NCBI GenBank assembly: GCA_017649855.1
Contig: JAGCGA010000031.1
Location: 1-63,660, forward strand
Origin: Bacteroidales bacterium
GTDB taxonomy: Bacteria > Bacteroidota > Bacteroidia > Bacteroidales > WCHB1-69
Direction: 5' to 3'
Length of the DNA stretch: 63,660 nt
Within the stretch, counting starts at the first letter, position 1. Every line of letters begins with the position of its first letter. This document shows, piece by piece, positions 15,877 through 26,800 of this stretch. Under the pieces are notes generated by a model. It had not been told where the DNA came from. It saw nothing but the letters and a program-made list of their open reading frames with translations, and searched no databases. The translations under genes were made by a program, and so were the position numbers.

Positions 15877-17745
15877 ATGAAGCACTTCTCTACCACTTTC
15901 AAACGACTCATCATGGTTGTTCTTTTGTTCGCATGGGCCGGCGCCCTCATGGGGCAGAACGGCATCCGCGAGCGCATCAACACCATCAAGAATTCCGATC
16001 CTTTTGCCATCAGCGGCACCGTGGGTACGGCCTTGGGGCTCTCCTACAACTCTAACTATCCAGCCTGCACCCCCTTCTCGGGCAGCATCTACGCGAGCCT
16101 CAACCTCTCCTTCTACAGCTTCCAGCTTCCCTTCTCCTTCTATTTCGCCAACAACACCACCTCGTTCGACTATCCGCAGCTGCCCACCTGGCACCTGGGC
16201 TTCATGCCGACCTGGCGGAACTGGAAGTTCCACATCGGCAGCAGCAGCATGCACTTTTCCAACTACACCTATTCGGGTCTGACCTTCCTCGGGGCGGGCG
16301 TCGAGTACCAGGGCAAGCTCTTCCGCATGGGCACCTTCGGCGGTCTGCTGCAGCGGGCCACGCGCATGAAGGGCTATGACGACCGCACCGCCATCCAGCA
16401 GCTGGCCGACTCCCTGCTGGGTCTCAACGTGCCACAGTCCACCCTGCCCCAGTACCGTCGGGAGGCCATCGGCGTCAAGCTCGGCGTCGGCAACACCCGC
16501 AACTTCATCGACATCAGCTTCCTGAAGGCCAAAGACCGCATCAAGACGCTGCCGGAGGAGTGGCGAGACACCATCCCGCCGCAGGACAACTTCGCCATCG
16601 GCCTGTCGGGACGCTTCGCCATCGGCCGCTGGTTTGCCTTCACCGCCAACCTCGGCGCCAGCCTGCACAACCCCGACCTGCGCGACTCCATCCACATCGA
16701 GGGATACCAGAAATATGAGCGCTACTTCAACTGGCTCTTCACCCCGGGCAACAGCTTCCGGATCCGCTTCGCCGGCGACGCCGCCATGAACTTCATGACC
16801 AAGGTCTTCAACGGCAGCCTCACCTACCGCTTCATACAGCCCGACTACGTGTCGCTGGGCGCGCAGAACTTCAACCAGAACGCCCACAGCCTCGGCACCG
16901 TGCTGAACTTCAACATGTTCAAGGGGCGCGCCAACCTCGGCCTCGTGGGCTACGTGCAACGCGACAACATGGACCACAAGCAGATGTACACCAACCAGGT
17001 GGCCACCTACTCGCTCAACTGGCACAACTCCATCGGCAACATCTTCAACCTAGGCATCCTCTACAGCGGCATCAAACAGGACCAGTTTGACGGCAACTTC
17101 GCCGTGGTGGACTCCCTGCGTATCAACTCCATCGTGCACACCATCTCCGTGTCGCCCACCTTCACCATCGAGAAGGCCAACACCCACTCCATCGGCCTGA
17201 CGGGCAACTTCGTGCAGAACAAGAATCTCAACAAGCTGAATCACAACGGGATGAACATACAGACCTTGACCATCGGTGTCGTCTACGGCATCGACTTGAC
17301 GGATATCCGCCTGGGCATCAACACCGGCTACGACTTCTCCATGTCGTCGTCGAAGTATGCCCACTACAACTCCCACGGCCTGAACTTCGGCCTCAACTAC
17401 CGCATCATGCAGAAGGAGAAGCTCAACTGGACCCTCAACTACAATGGCTTTGCAGCCTACAACATCCAGAAAGACGAGGGGGCGAAGAACGACTTCTCCC
17501 TGAGTAACAGCATCGGCAGCAGCTTCAGCTACAAGAAGCATGCGGCCTCGCTCTATCTCTCGTTGAGCAACTTCAGCGACATGGAGCGCATCGGCCAGCG
17601 GGTGCACACCAGCCTGGACACCCGTTTCACCTTCTCCTACTCCTACACCTTCGCGGCCAAGGTCATCAAGAAAAAGAGCAAAGAGCAGCGCACCGCCGAG
17701 AAGGTCGAGCGTGCCGCCAAGAAACTGGAAAAACAGGGACGTTGA
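15877..17745 (+). CDS. Outer-membrane beta-barrel protein of the TANFOR locus
   Basis: A 622-residue exported protein. The signal peptide (LIMVVLLFAWAGALMG) is cleaved before QNGIRERIN. The rest is a run of alternating polar and aromatic/hydrophobic strands (SLNLSFYSFQLPFSFYFANN, WKFHIGSSSMHFSNYTYSGL, LGLVGYVQRDNM, FGLNYRIMQKEKLNWTLNY) typical of a large outer-membrane barrel. The final strand is LDTRFTFSYSYTFAAK, followed by a charged periplasmic-type tail rich in Lys, Glu and Arg. It is the first gene of a co-directional set with the giant TANFOR-type protein (120 bases downstream) and an FN3-like protein, so I infer that it anchors or exports the giant protein. It has no TonB plug domain and no similarity I recognise to a characterised porin. 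PorP/SprF-type barrels are smaller and lack this tail. Confidence 0.85.
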   Translation: MKHFSTTFKRLIMVVLLFAWAGALMGQNGIRERINTIKNSDPFAISGTVGTALGLSYNSNYPACTPFSGSIYASLNLSFYSFQLPFSFYFANNTTSFDYPQLPTWHLGFMPTWRNWKFHIGSSSMHFSNYTYSGLTFLGAGVEYQGKLFRMGTFGGLLQRATRMKGYDDRTAIQQLADSLLGLNVPQSTLPQYRREAIGVKLGVGNTRNFIDISFLKAKDRIKTLPEEWRDTIPPQDNFAIGLSGRFAIGRWFAFTANLGASLHNPDLRDSIHIEGYQKYERYFNWLFTPGNSFRIRFAGDAAMNFMTKVFNGSLTYRFIQPDYVSLGAQNFNQNAHSLGTVLNFNMFKGRANLGLVGYVQRDNMDHKQMYTNQVATYSLNWHNSIGNIFNLGILYSGIKQDQFDGNFAVVDSLRINSIVHTISVSPTFTIEKANTHSIGLTGNFVQNKNLNKLNHNGMNIQTLTIGVVYGIDLTDIRLGINTGYDFSMSSSKYAHYNSHGLNFGLNYRIMQKEKLNWTLNYNGFAAYNIQKDEGAKNDFSLSNSIGSSFSYKKHAASLYLSLSNFSDMERIGQRVHTSLDTRFTFSYSYTFAAKVIKKKSKEQRTAEKVERAAKKLEKQGR

Positions 17746-17826
17746 CTTTGAACTTTGAACTATGACTTTGAACTTTGACTTTGACTTTGAACTTTGACTT
17801 TGAACTTTGACTTTGAACTATGACTA
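17746..17826 (+). repeat. Short tandem repeat of a 6/12-base unit (GACTTTGAACTT)
   Basis: About 80 bases of alternating GACTTT, GAACTT and GAACTATGACTTT units fill most of the gap between the barrel and TANFOR genes. It is simple-sequence DNA without hairpin potential; it could vary in length and so affect spacing within the transcript. Confidence 0.85.
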
Positions 17827-17865
17827 AAACTTCTAACTTCTGATTATAATAAAAAATATATAGGT

Positions 17866-20800
17866 ATGAAAAAGCACATTTACCTCCTCGCTGTCCTGAT
17901 GATGAGCCTGTCGGCATGGGCACAGAATCAGATCATCACCACCATCTCCCCGAAGGTGAGTGCGTTTCCGAACACAGGACTGAGCTATGTGGATGACCCC
18001 GCGCGCTACTTCGCCATCCAGATGGTCAACACCACAGGCACCGCCATGGATGTGTTCTTCACCATCGAGTTGACGGCGGACTTTACCAGCGCCGGCCAGA
18101 ACTACTTCATCCGCACGAAGAAGGAGATCCAGCCCTTGACACCCTTGTCGATCGGCGGTGCCCCGGTGATCATCAACCGGGCCATCTTCGATCAGGTGGT
18201 AGGCCATCTCAACGCCTCGGCGTATGAGACCAACTACGACCGTAACAAGCTGGCCCAGGATCTGTTATCGCTGCCTGAGGGACAATACAGCTTCTGCATC
18301 ACCCCCTACCAATGGGATGGTTACAACAACCCGAACCCCATCCAGGTGGGCGAGCGCACCTGTTTCACCTTCACCATCTGCTATACCGGCTCGGCGCCCG
18401 AGTTCACCTCTCCCATCAGCGGACTGAGCGCGGCCAACCTCAACAACAGCAACCCGGCCAACAACCTGCTGCAGCCCACCTTCAACGGCCGCCAGAGACC
18501 CATCAGCAATAGCCTCCCGACAAACTCCAACACCCTCAACCCCTCCCCCACCAACTCGCTGGGGGATAATGGCCGCCACCAATTCATGGCCGGCAGCTCC
18601 GACAACCGCGAGAATTCCCAATACCAACGACTGCCCTTAAGCCGCCAAGTGATCTTCACCTGGACGGGTGTCATCTCCAACTGCTTAAGTCCCAGCGACT
18701 TCTTCTATTATTTCAAGATTGTGGAGCTCACCGCCAACCAGAATGTGCAGGAGGCCATCGAGCACAACGGCACGGTGACCACCTACAACAACCAGTCGAA
18801 CACGACCTACATCCATGACACCGTGGCGAACCGGCACTTCCGCTTGCAGCCGGGGCATGTCTATGCCGCCCAGGTGCAGGCCGTGCCGAAGCGGAAACTG
18901 ATGACGGACATCGAGCTCAGCAACGATGGTAAGAGTCAGATCATCACCTTCGTATGGGGCGAATCGGGGCCTGTCATCATGAACAGCGGCGGTGACAACA
19001 CGAACCTGCATTCGGTGGTCAGCGACAACCACAGCGACATCGTGTCGGCATTGCGTCTCCCCTACATCGTGTCGCCGGGACAAGACAAGGGCACGATTGA
19101 TGCCTTGAAAGCTGCCATCGCCTCGGAGGGGGCCCTGGTGCCCGCCGCCGGCACGAACGCCTACGTGACCAACGTGGACAACGGCGACCTGCCCTACTAT
19201 CAGGTGCCCGTGGCCGACACGCTCGGAATCAGCTGGATGCCCGTGCGCGGCGACTCCGTGCTGAAGGTGGACTACACCGCCGAGCTCTACGAGTACAACG
19301 GCGGCGCGGCCAGCAACTCCATGATCGGCCTCCCCCTGAAGAGCTACAGCACCAGCGTGCAGCAAGTGCACGACTTCTCCCCGTCGGCCACCCAGCTGAT
19401 GTCGGTTGCCGGCGACCAGTGGGCCTCCTCGCTGCAGGAGGGCTACAAATACCTCGTGCACCTCAAGGCGGAGACCTACTACAGCTACCAGAAGACCACC
19501 ACCTACACCATCACCGACTACATCCACAACGTGCCGGTGGAGCGTGACAGCGTGGTCAACACCGTGGCTTTCGGCTCCCAGGAGATGTCCTCCGACGTGG
19601 TCTTCGCGTGGGGCATCGACACCGGCGCCCTCGACCAGGTCTATCCGCCGCAATTCACCTATCCGCAGAACCTCTCCTCCAAGCAGTGGGACGACACCCT
19701 CATGTTCGACATCCCCGAGGTGGCCCGTTACGACGACTTCAAGTTCAAGTGGAAAGCTGCCACCGGCATCGACTTCCAGGACTCCGCCTACTACAAGCTG
19801 CTCGTCGCCAAGCTGCCCAAGGGCAAGACCCCGCAGCAGGTGAAGGACACCCTGTTCTTCAAGGACTCCATCACCACCACCTCCTACATGGACACCGTCT
19901 TACGGGACTCCCTCAAGACGGGCGAGCAATACATGGCGGTGTTGTGGGTGTATGTCAAGCAGAAAGAGGACCTGAGCGAGCACTACAACCTCATCAACAA
20001 GGGCAAGTCGATCTACACCACCTTCAAGCTGGTAGAGCCACGCGCCTACAGTGCCGACCTCAACAGCAAGTACAAGTGTAACCCCAAGGCCTTGGACGAC
20101 CTGAGCAAGGATATCATCACCCCCACGGCCGACAGCTTGATAAACAATAAGGTAGAACTCAAAATGGGCGACTTCCGACTAGTGCTGCAGACGGCCACCC
20201 TGGACAAGAACAAGAAACGTTACAGCGGTGACGGCTACATCATCTGGCATCCCATGGACATGGATGTCAAGTTGAAAGTGAAGGTGGACACCATCCAGAT
20301 CAACAAGAACTACCAGATCATCAACGGCACGGCGGTGAGCACGGCCACTGACTCCAGCACCTACCTGCCGGCGCTCATGAACGACCTGCAGCTGGGCGAC
20401 TGGAGTGCCGACGACATCAACCGTCTGGCTTCGCAGTTCGGCGAGGAAGACGAGGTAAAGGATTACTACGACAAGTTCATCAAATACGGTGAGAAATACG
20501 GCAAGAAGTATGGCGGCTTGGTAGGACCGTTGGTGGGCGAAAACATCTCCACCGGGGTGCTGACCTTCCCGATCAGCCTCACCGACAAGGAGTTCACGGG
20601 CTCCGAGAACGTCATCTTCTCCATCAACAACATGTTCTTCTCGCCGGTCACGGCCTTGATGAACATGTGGGCCATCTTTGCGGCGCAGGACGACGACTAC
20701 TATGTGCCGTTTGTGGCCAACAACATCTGTATGGACGAGAAGAGCTTCTTCGGCAAGACCGACCAGCACATCGACCACTTCATGGCGCGCAGCTATGAGC

Positions 20801-23800
20801 AGGACCTCAACGACGGCTACAAGATCCGCTTCAAGGCCTCCTCCAACTTCGCCGACCCGAAGGATGGAACGGTCATCACCATCGACACCGGCAAGTTCAC
20901 CTGCCTGCGGGCGGAGATTGAGCTCGACCTGAACCAGAACGACTTCATCGGCCTGAGCAAGGACGGTCTGCCCATGAAGGGCAACGTGGTGAAGGCCAGC
21001 ATGGCGACCGAGATCCGCACCTGGAGCGACTGGGTGGTGAAGGTCAGCATGGACCCGTTTGCCGTGGCCGGCGCCGACCGGTACACCTTCTACCCCACCG
21101 GCAAGGGCATCTACTACGACCACTCGTCCACACAGACACCTAGCGTCGTGTCGCTCACCTACGACTACCTCTTCGGCACCCCGCCGCCTCCGGAGATGAA
21201 AGACGAGGACAAGAAGAAGCTCACCAAGGCCACCAAAGAGTGGACCGGCTTCTACTGGGACGAGCTCAAGGTCTTCCTCTCCGACGAGATCAGCAACACC
21301 TTCACCGACACGGTGGATCGCAAAGACTCCATGGTCATCTACAAATACGGTCTCAACAACACCATCGTCGACTCCGTGCACTACAACTACCCGGGCACCC
21401 GCATCAACTTCGGCGCCCAAGGGTTGATTATCGACCAGTACGGCTTCACGGCTGAATTCTTCGTTCGGGACATCCTCAGCGCCAGCACCAAGGAGGGCTG
21501 GGGCTGGTCCTTCTCCCTGGACACCGTCGCCATGAAGTTCACCAAGAACAAGTACATCTACACCCGCATCATGGGCGGCATGGGCGTGCCGTTGTTCAAG
21601 GGCGGCTTCATCTACGAGTGCTCCGTCGGCGCCGACAGCCTGACCTTCAACGTACAGCCGCGTAAAGACACCATGGCCCTCGACCTGTGGGCCGCGTCCG
21701 TCAACTTCCTCAAAGAGTCGTCCTACTTCCGCGTCCAGAAAGTGTACAAGGAGTCGGGCACCCGCGTGGACCTGACCCTGAACGGACATATCACCATCAA
21801 TGGCAGCAAGATAGGCCTGCCCAGCGACTTCAGCCTGATGAAGTTCGAGCACATGGGCATGCGCAACTACAACCTGAGCGGCAAGCCCAAGAAGGGCACC
21901 GCCTCCATCGAGAAGTTCGAGTTCGACATCGGCGAGTGGTCTTTCGCCTCGCCACAGAAATTCATCGGCGGTTCTATAGAGCAGACTGACGCCGTGACCG
22001 ACAAGGGCAAGGGCGGCGACATCGCGTCCGTTGACATCGGCGGCTTCACCTTCAGCCTCACCAACATCGAGCCCATCGTGGATTACCTGGGCGACGACCT
22101 GAAGCTGGGCGTCTCCCTGGCCGGCAAGATGAAGTTCGTGTCAGGCGACTGCGACTTCGGTGCCTCTACCGGCTTCTCCATCTGGGGTGTCTGCGAGCCG
22201 AAGAACAAATTCCACGTGAAGGATGTGGATGGACGCCTGGACTCCATCGTCTTGGACAAGATCGACTTCATGATCTTCAAGATGAGCGGCACCTTGAATT
22301 TCTCCTATGAATGTGCCACCTGCACGAAGGTGACCGGCTTCAAGGGCAAGCTCAGCATCACCGTCATGGATGTGATCGACCTCACCATGGCTGCCGGCTT
22401 CGGCAAGGGGAAAGACAACAAAGGAGAGTTCAGCTGGTGGTTCTTCGACGGCGCCTGCAAGTTCCCGGGCGGCATCCCCTTGGGAGGTGTGGTCAGCATC
22501 AACGGCTTCTCCGGCGGCTTTGCCTACAACATGAAGTCGAAATACAACTTGGACGATCCGAAATACAGTGCCAAAGGTCTGTTGGAGGTAGCCAACAAGA
22601 ACGACGACAAGGAGACGCTGCAAGCATCGGGCATGGACTTCGACCCGGCGCGCGACTGCTGGGTTGCCAACGCCGGCATCAGCCTGATCCTGACCGGTGC
22701 GGAGAACACCATGAATGCCGACGGTCTGGTCACCGTACGCTTCGTCGACAGTCACTTCTCCGGCCTCTTCATTGAGGCGAATGCCTACATGTTGACAAAG
22801 ATGAACAAGGAGGCCACTCCAGGTGATGGTGGGAACAACAAAGGAACGCTCATCAAGGCGAAGACCATCATCGGCTTCGAGAACACCCCCAACTATCACT
22901 ACTTCCGCTTATCCATCTGCTTGAAGTCCAAGATGAGCTTGTCAGACCTGTTGGCAGGTGCCAACACCACCGAGCTCAACGCCTTGAAAGGCAAGGTCAA
23001 AGGAGCCATCCATTCAGGTGTCGCCATGGTGACCACCCCCAACATAGCCACCGCCCTTGTCAATGCAGTGGATGAAAAGGATTCTGAGCTTTCCTCCCAC
23101 ACGGAGGAAGACCGCAAGGCCGCTGAGAATGCCAGCGAGTCTGGCGGCGCCAACACCAAGAAGCCTTCTATCAGTGCCTCTTTAGAGATTCAGATCCCCT
23201 TCGACTTTGAGCTCAAGCATTACAAGAAATCTTACGAAGGACACAAGAAAGGACAGGTTGACTGGTATGTCGCTTTGGGCAAGCCCAAGTACGAAGACCG
23301 CCTGCTGCTCAAGGCAAATATAGACCTGGTGGTGGTGAAAGCCGAGACGGAGTTCACCTTCTACATGCAGACCGGCAACGCCTTCGCCTACGAGATGCCT
23401 CCGTTGAGCCAGGCCTTGCAGGATTTCTTCGGTATCGCCAAGAGTGAGAAGAAACTCGACGCCAACAGTCAGTCGGTGAAGAACAGCCGTAAGATCAGCG
23501 ACACCGACTGGCTGAAGATTGACAAGGCGGGCGGCTTCTGCTTGGGTGCCACCTTCCATGCCGGCTTGGAGTTGAACTTCTTCCTTTATATCGACATCTC
23601 TGCCGACCTGGGCTTCGACGTGGCCTTGCTGGATGTCAACGGCTTAGGCTGTCCGGGCTATCCGCGCATCGGTCAAAACGACTTCTACGCATTGGGACGT
23701 GTCTATGCGGCCCTGCAGGGTGATGTGGGCCTCAAGATCAACTTGGGCTTCTGGAAAGGCAAGTTCTCGCTCTTCAAGGCAGGTGTCGGCGCTCTGTTGC

Positions 23801-26800
23801 AGGGCGGCGGTCCCAACCCCTCCTACTGCTACGGCCTGCTTCGCTTCAAGGTGAGCCTGCTCAACGGCCTCATCAAGTTCAGCACCTCTTGCGACTTCAA
23901 GTTGGGTGACGTGTGCGTGCCGGGTGCCGGCGACCCGTTGGCCAACGTCAAACTCTTTGAGAATGTCACCCCCGGCTTCGAAACCGAAAAAGAGGCGAAA
24001 GACAAGTCCAACCTGCAGTCACCGCTTCAGGTCGGCACCATCGTCTCCAACATGCCTTGGAACCGCGATGTCTTCCTGGCTGACCAAGACGGCCGCAACG
24101 CCCGCCGTTTCCGCTTCCAGTTGATGGCTGGCAAATGCAGATATGACATCAAGTCCACCGAGAATGGCAGTTATTCCAGCGTGTCCAACAGTCAGGCGTT
24201 GACTTTCACCTACAGTAAAAAGGATGCCAACGTGATGCTCTTTGAATGCGCCGATGGCGGTCTGGTGGCCAACACCTTCAACAGACTGAAGTTGAATGCC
24301 CGCGCATTCGAATATCGGACTAAGACTGTCAAGGATTTGGGCAAGATTTTAAATGACAAGAGAAAGGACGTCATGTACAATTACGCTGATGGATCCATCT
24401 ACAGCGAGAATCCAAGCTCTACGCAATATGGCTGGTTCGACCCGATCTTCTTCAACGATGAGACCAATCGTTACGACATCAAGCCGTTTGTCAAAGACTC
24501 CATTTTCTACTTCAAGACCAACCAGTTGGATACCACTTTGCGGAATCAGGTCATATTCTCGTGGCCATACAATGGAGAGACCCACTTCCCTGCCAAAGAA
24601 TATGTACACTCCGAAGCCCACAGCGGCAACAGCGGCATGGGCGCCTATTACAACCAATACCACACCTCGAGCAGTACAGGTCCTATTCCATACTGCAACC
24701 TCTATCTTTTCAAAGAGCGAAAAGATCTGTTGGACAAGACCTATTTGGCGGATAACGGCAAGGAGTTGAAGATCTACCTGTTGAAGGCCGGTCTGGAAGA
24801 CGGGGAGTTGGCGGAGTGCAGTTACAGTTATAGCATCAGTCGCAGAATACCTGTCTTATCCGTCCAGCTGCCCGAGAAGGAGTATGGTCTTTCTGGAGGC
24901 TGGGGCGCCCGCATGCTGAAGTTCATCATAGTGGACAAAGACGCCTATGACAATGCTTTGGCCGCGGCCATGGAGGCGGCGGACATCACAATGAAGCAGG
25001 CGGAGTACAGCAGCCGTATCAGCGATGAGACTTACAGCTTGGCGGCGCAGGCGCACGCCCAGGCTTCCGGCCGTGGTCGGAGAGGCAACACCGGCTCTGG
25101 TGGTGGCGGCGGTGGCGGTCATGTCATCGTCGGAAGCCTCGACTCCGGCACCAGCGGTTTACAACTTGCCGGGAAACCTAGTGGCAGTGGCAGTGGCAGC
25201 GGCGGCACCAGCGGTATGGTATTAGCCTCCGGCGGAAGCTCCTCAGGCAGCAGCGGAAGTGGCACTGCCCACAGAGTCACCAGAGGAACCACGTCTAGCG
25301 GCAGCTCCGGCACCACCGCCACCTCTGTGAGCGGCAGAGCCCTGCAAGGCTTGGCAGGCAATGGCAGCGGCAGCACCAACATATTGTCCGGCACCGTGGT
25401 CACCTCGCGCGGTGGCACCACCACTACCACCAGCAGCTCTGGCACCGTCAGCAGAAAGGTCGCACAACAAGTTGCCGCTGCCGCCAACAATAGTACAGGC
25501 ACAAGCGGCAGAACCGGCACCTCGGTCCGCGATCATACCGGCAGGACTTCCAGCTCCTCCTCCGACCATTTCCGTCACAACAGGAGAAATGATCGTGTGG
25601 TCGCAGCGGTCCAGCAGTCTACAGCAATCCAATCCACGCTCAACATCCAAAATGAGATGCTGGACGAAATCTACATGGACATGCAGGATGTGGGCAAGGA
25701 CTCCATGACCTACATCCGTACCAAGCTGAAAGAGGGCTACAAGATCAGTTGTGCCATTGGATCTGAAATCTATCAATGGACTTGGTATGTGGATCCTTAC
25801 TACAACACCTACCAGGAGATGCTCGAAGGATACTTCGGCAAGAACATGAGCAACTTCGATATGCCGCTCCTTTATACAGCGAACACGGACAAAGGCGATT
25901 ACGTACATGTTCAAAGCTCCAAGGTGGCCAATGATCCCATGGGCAAGTTGGGATTCCTGTTCCTGAAATACGACCCGCAGGATCCCAACCGCTACTCCAC
26001 CAGCTGTACGATGCCGCCGATCTGTTATTTCACCATCCGGAAGAGCACCGACAACAAGCTCATTGCGGCACACAAGCGCAACTTCCAGTACCTTCTTGAC
26101 CTGGAGCGGGATTTTAAGAAGACCGAACTGGAAACTGTCTTCCACAGCTACTGTGATGATGAACAGATCAAGTGGAAAGAGAGTGGGAGTACCTTGATGA
26201 ATGCCACTACGGCCGCCGAATACAGGAAGATCATCAACAAGGGTTTGATCTTGTCCAGTAGCGATGCCTATTATTTCAAAAGCATTGACCACCGTATTAA
26301 CGGTAACTCCGACTTTGCGCAGTGCGTCCCCGCCAACTATCACCCTACCAGCTGGGATCTGCCCTGCATCCTGGAAACGTACGTCAAGGAAGGACAGCAG
26401 CGGGAGCCGCTGGACAACCAGTTCTTCGAAACCAAATTTGCATACGCTGCACCCAGATATGTGCCGAACCAGACGGAAAACTGGGAGTGGTACCTGAAAG
26501 ACTATGCCACCATTGCCATGATGGATGACATTAGCAAAATCCGCGGCTTCATGAATGACATGCAACGTCATGCCAAGGCATTGGACCAAAGAGGTTGGAG
26601 CTACAAGCGGAAAATCATCAACCGCTTCTCCGATGCCAGCCACATCAACTCCTTCATGACCTACACCGCCTTCCCCTACGACATGCCCGAGATTTTCCGC
26701 GTCAACCACTTCGTGAAAGCGATTGACATGGTGACCTATTACACCCGTAAGAAAGTTCAATATCTCACCTCGTCCGGCACCTACTGTGGCTTCTACAACC

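Noticed and set aside
15841..17025. Long minus-strand frames opposite the barrel and giant genes (also 20179-21852 and 25243-26985)
   Set aside because: Antisense shadows caused by biased codon use (GAC/ATC/TTC-rich sense codons); products are Val/His/Glu-rich and match nothing.
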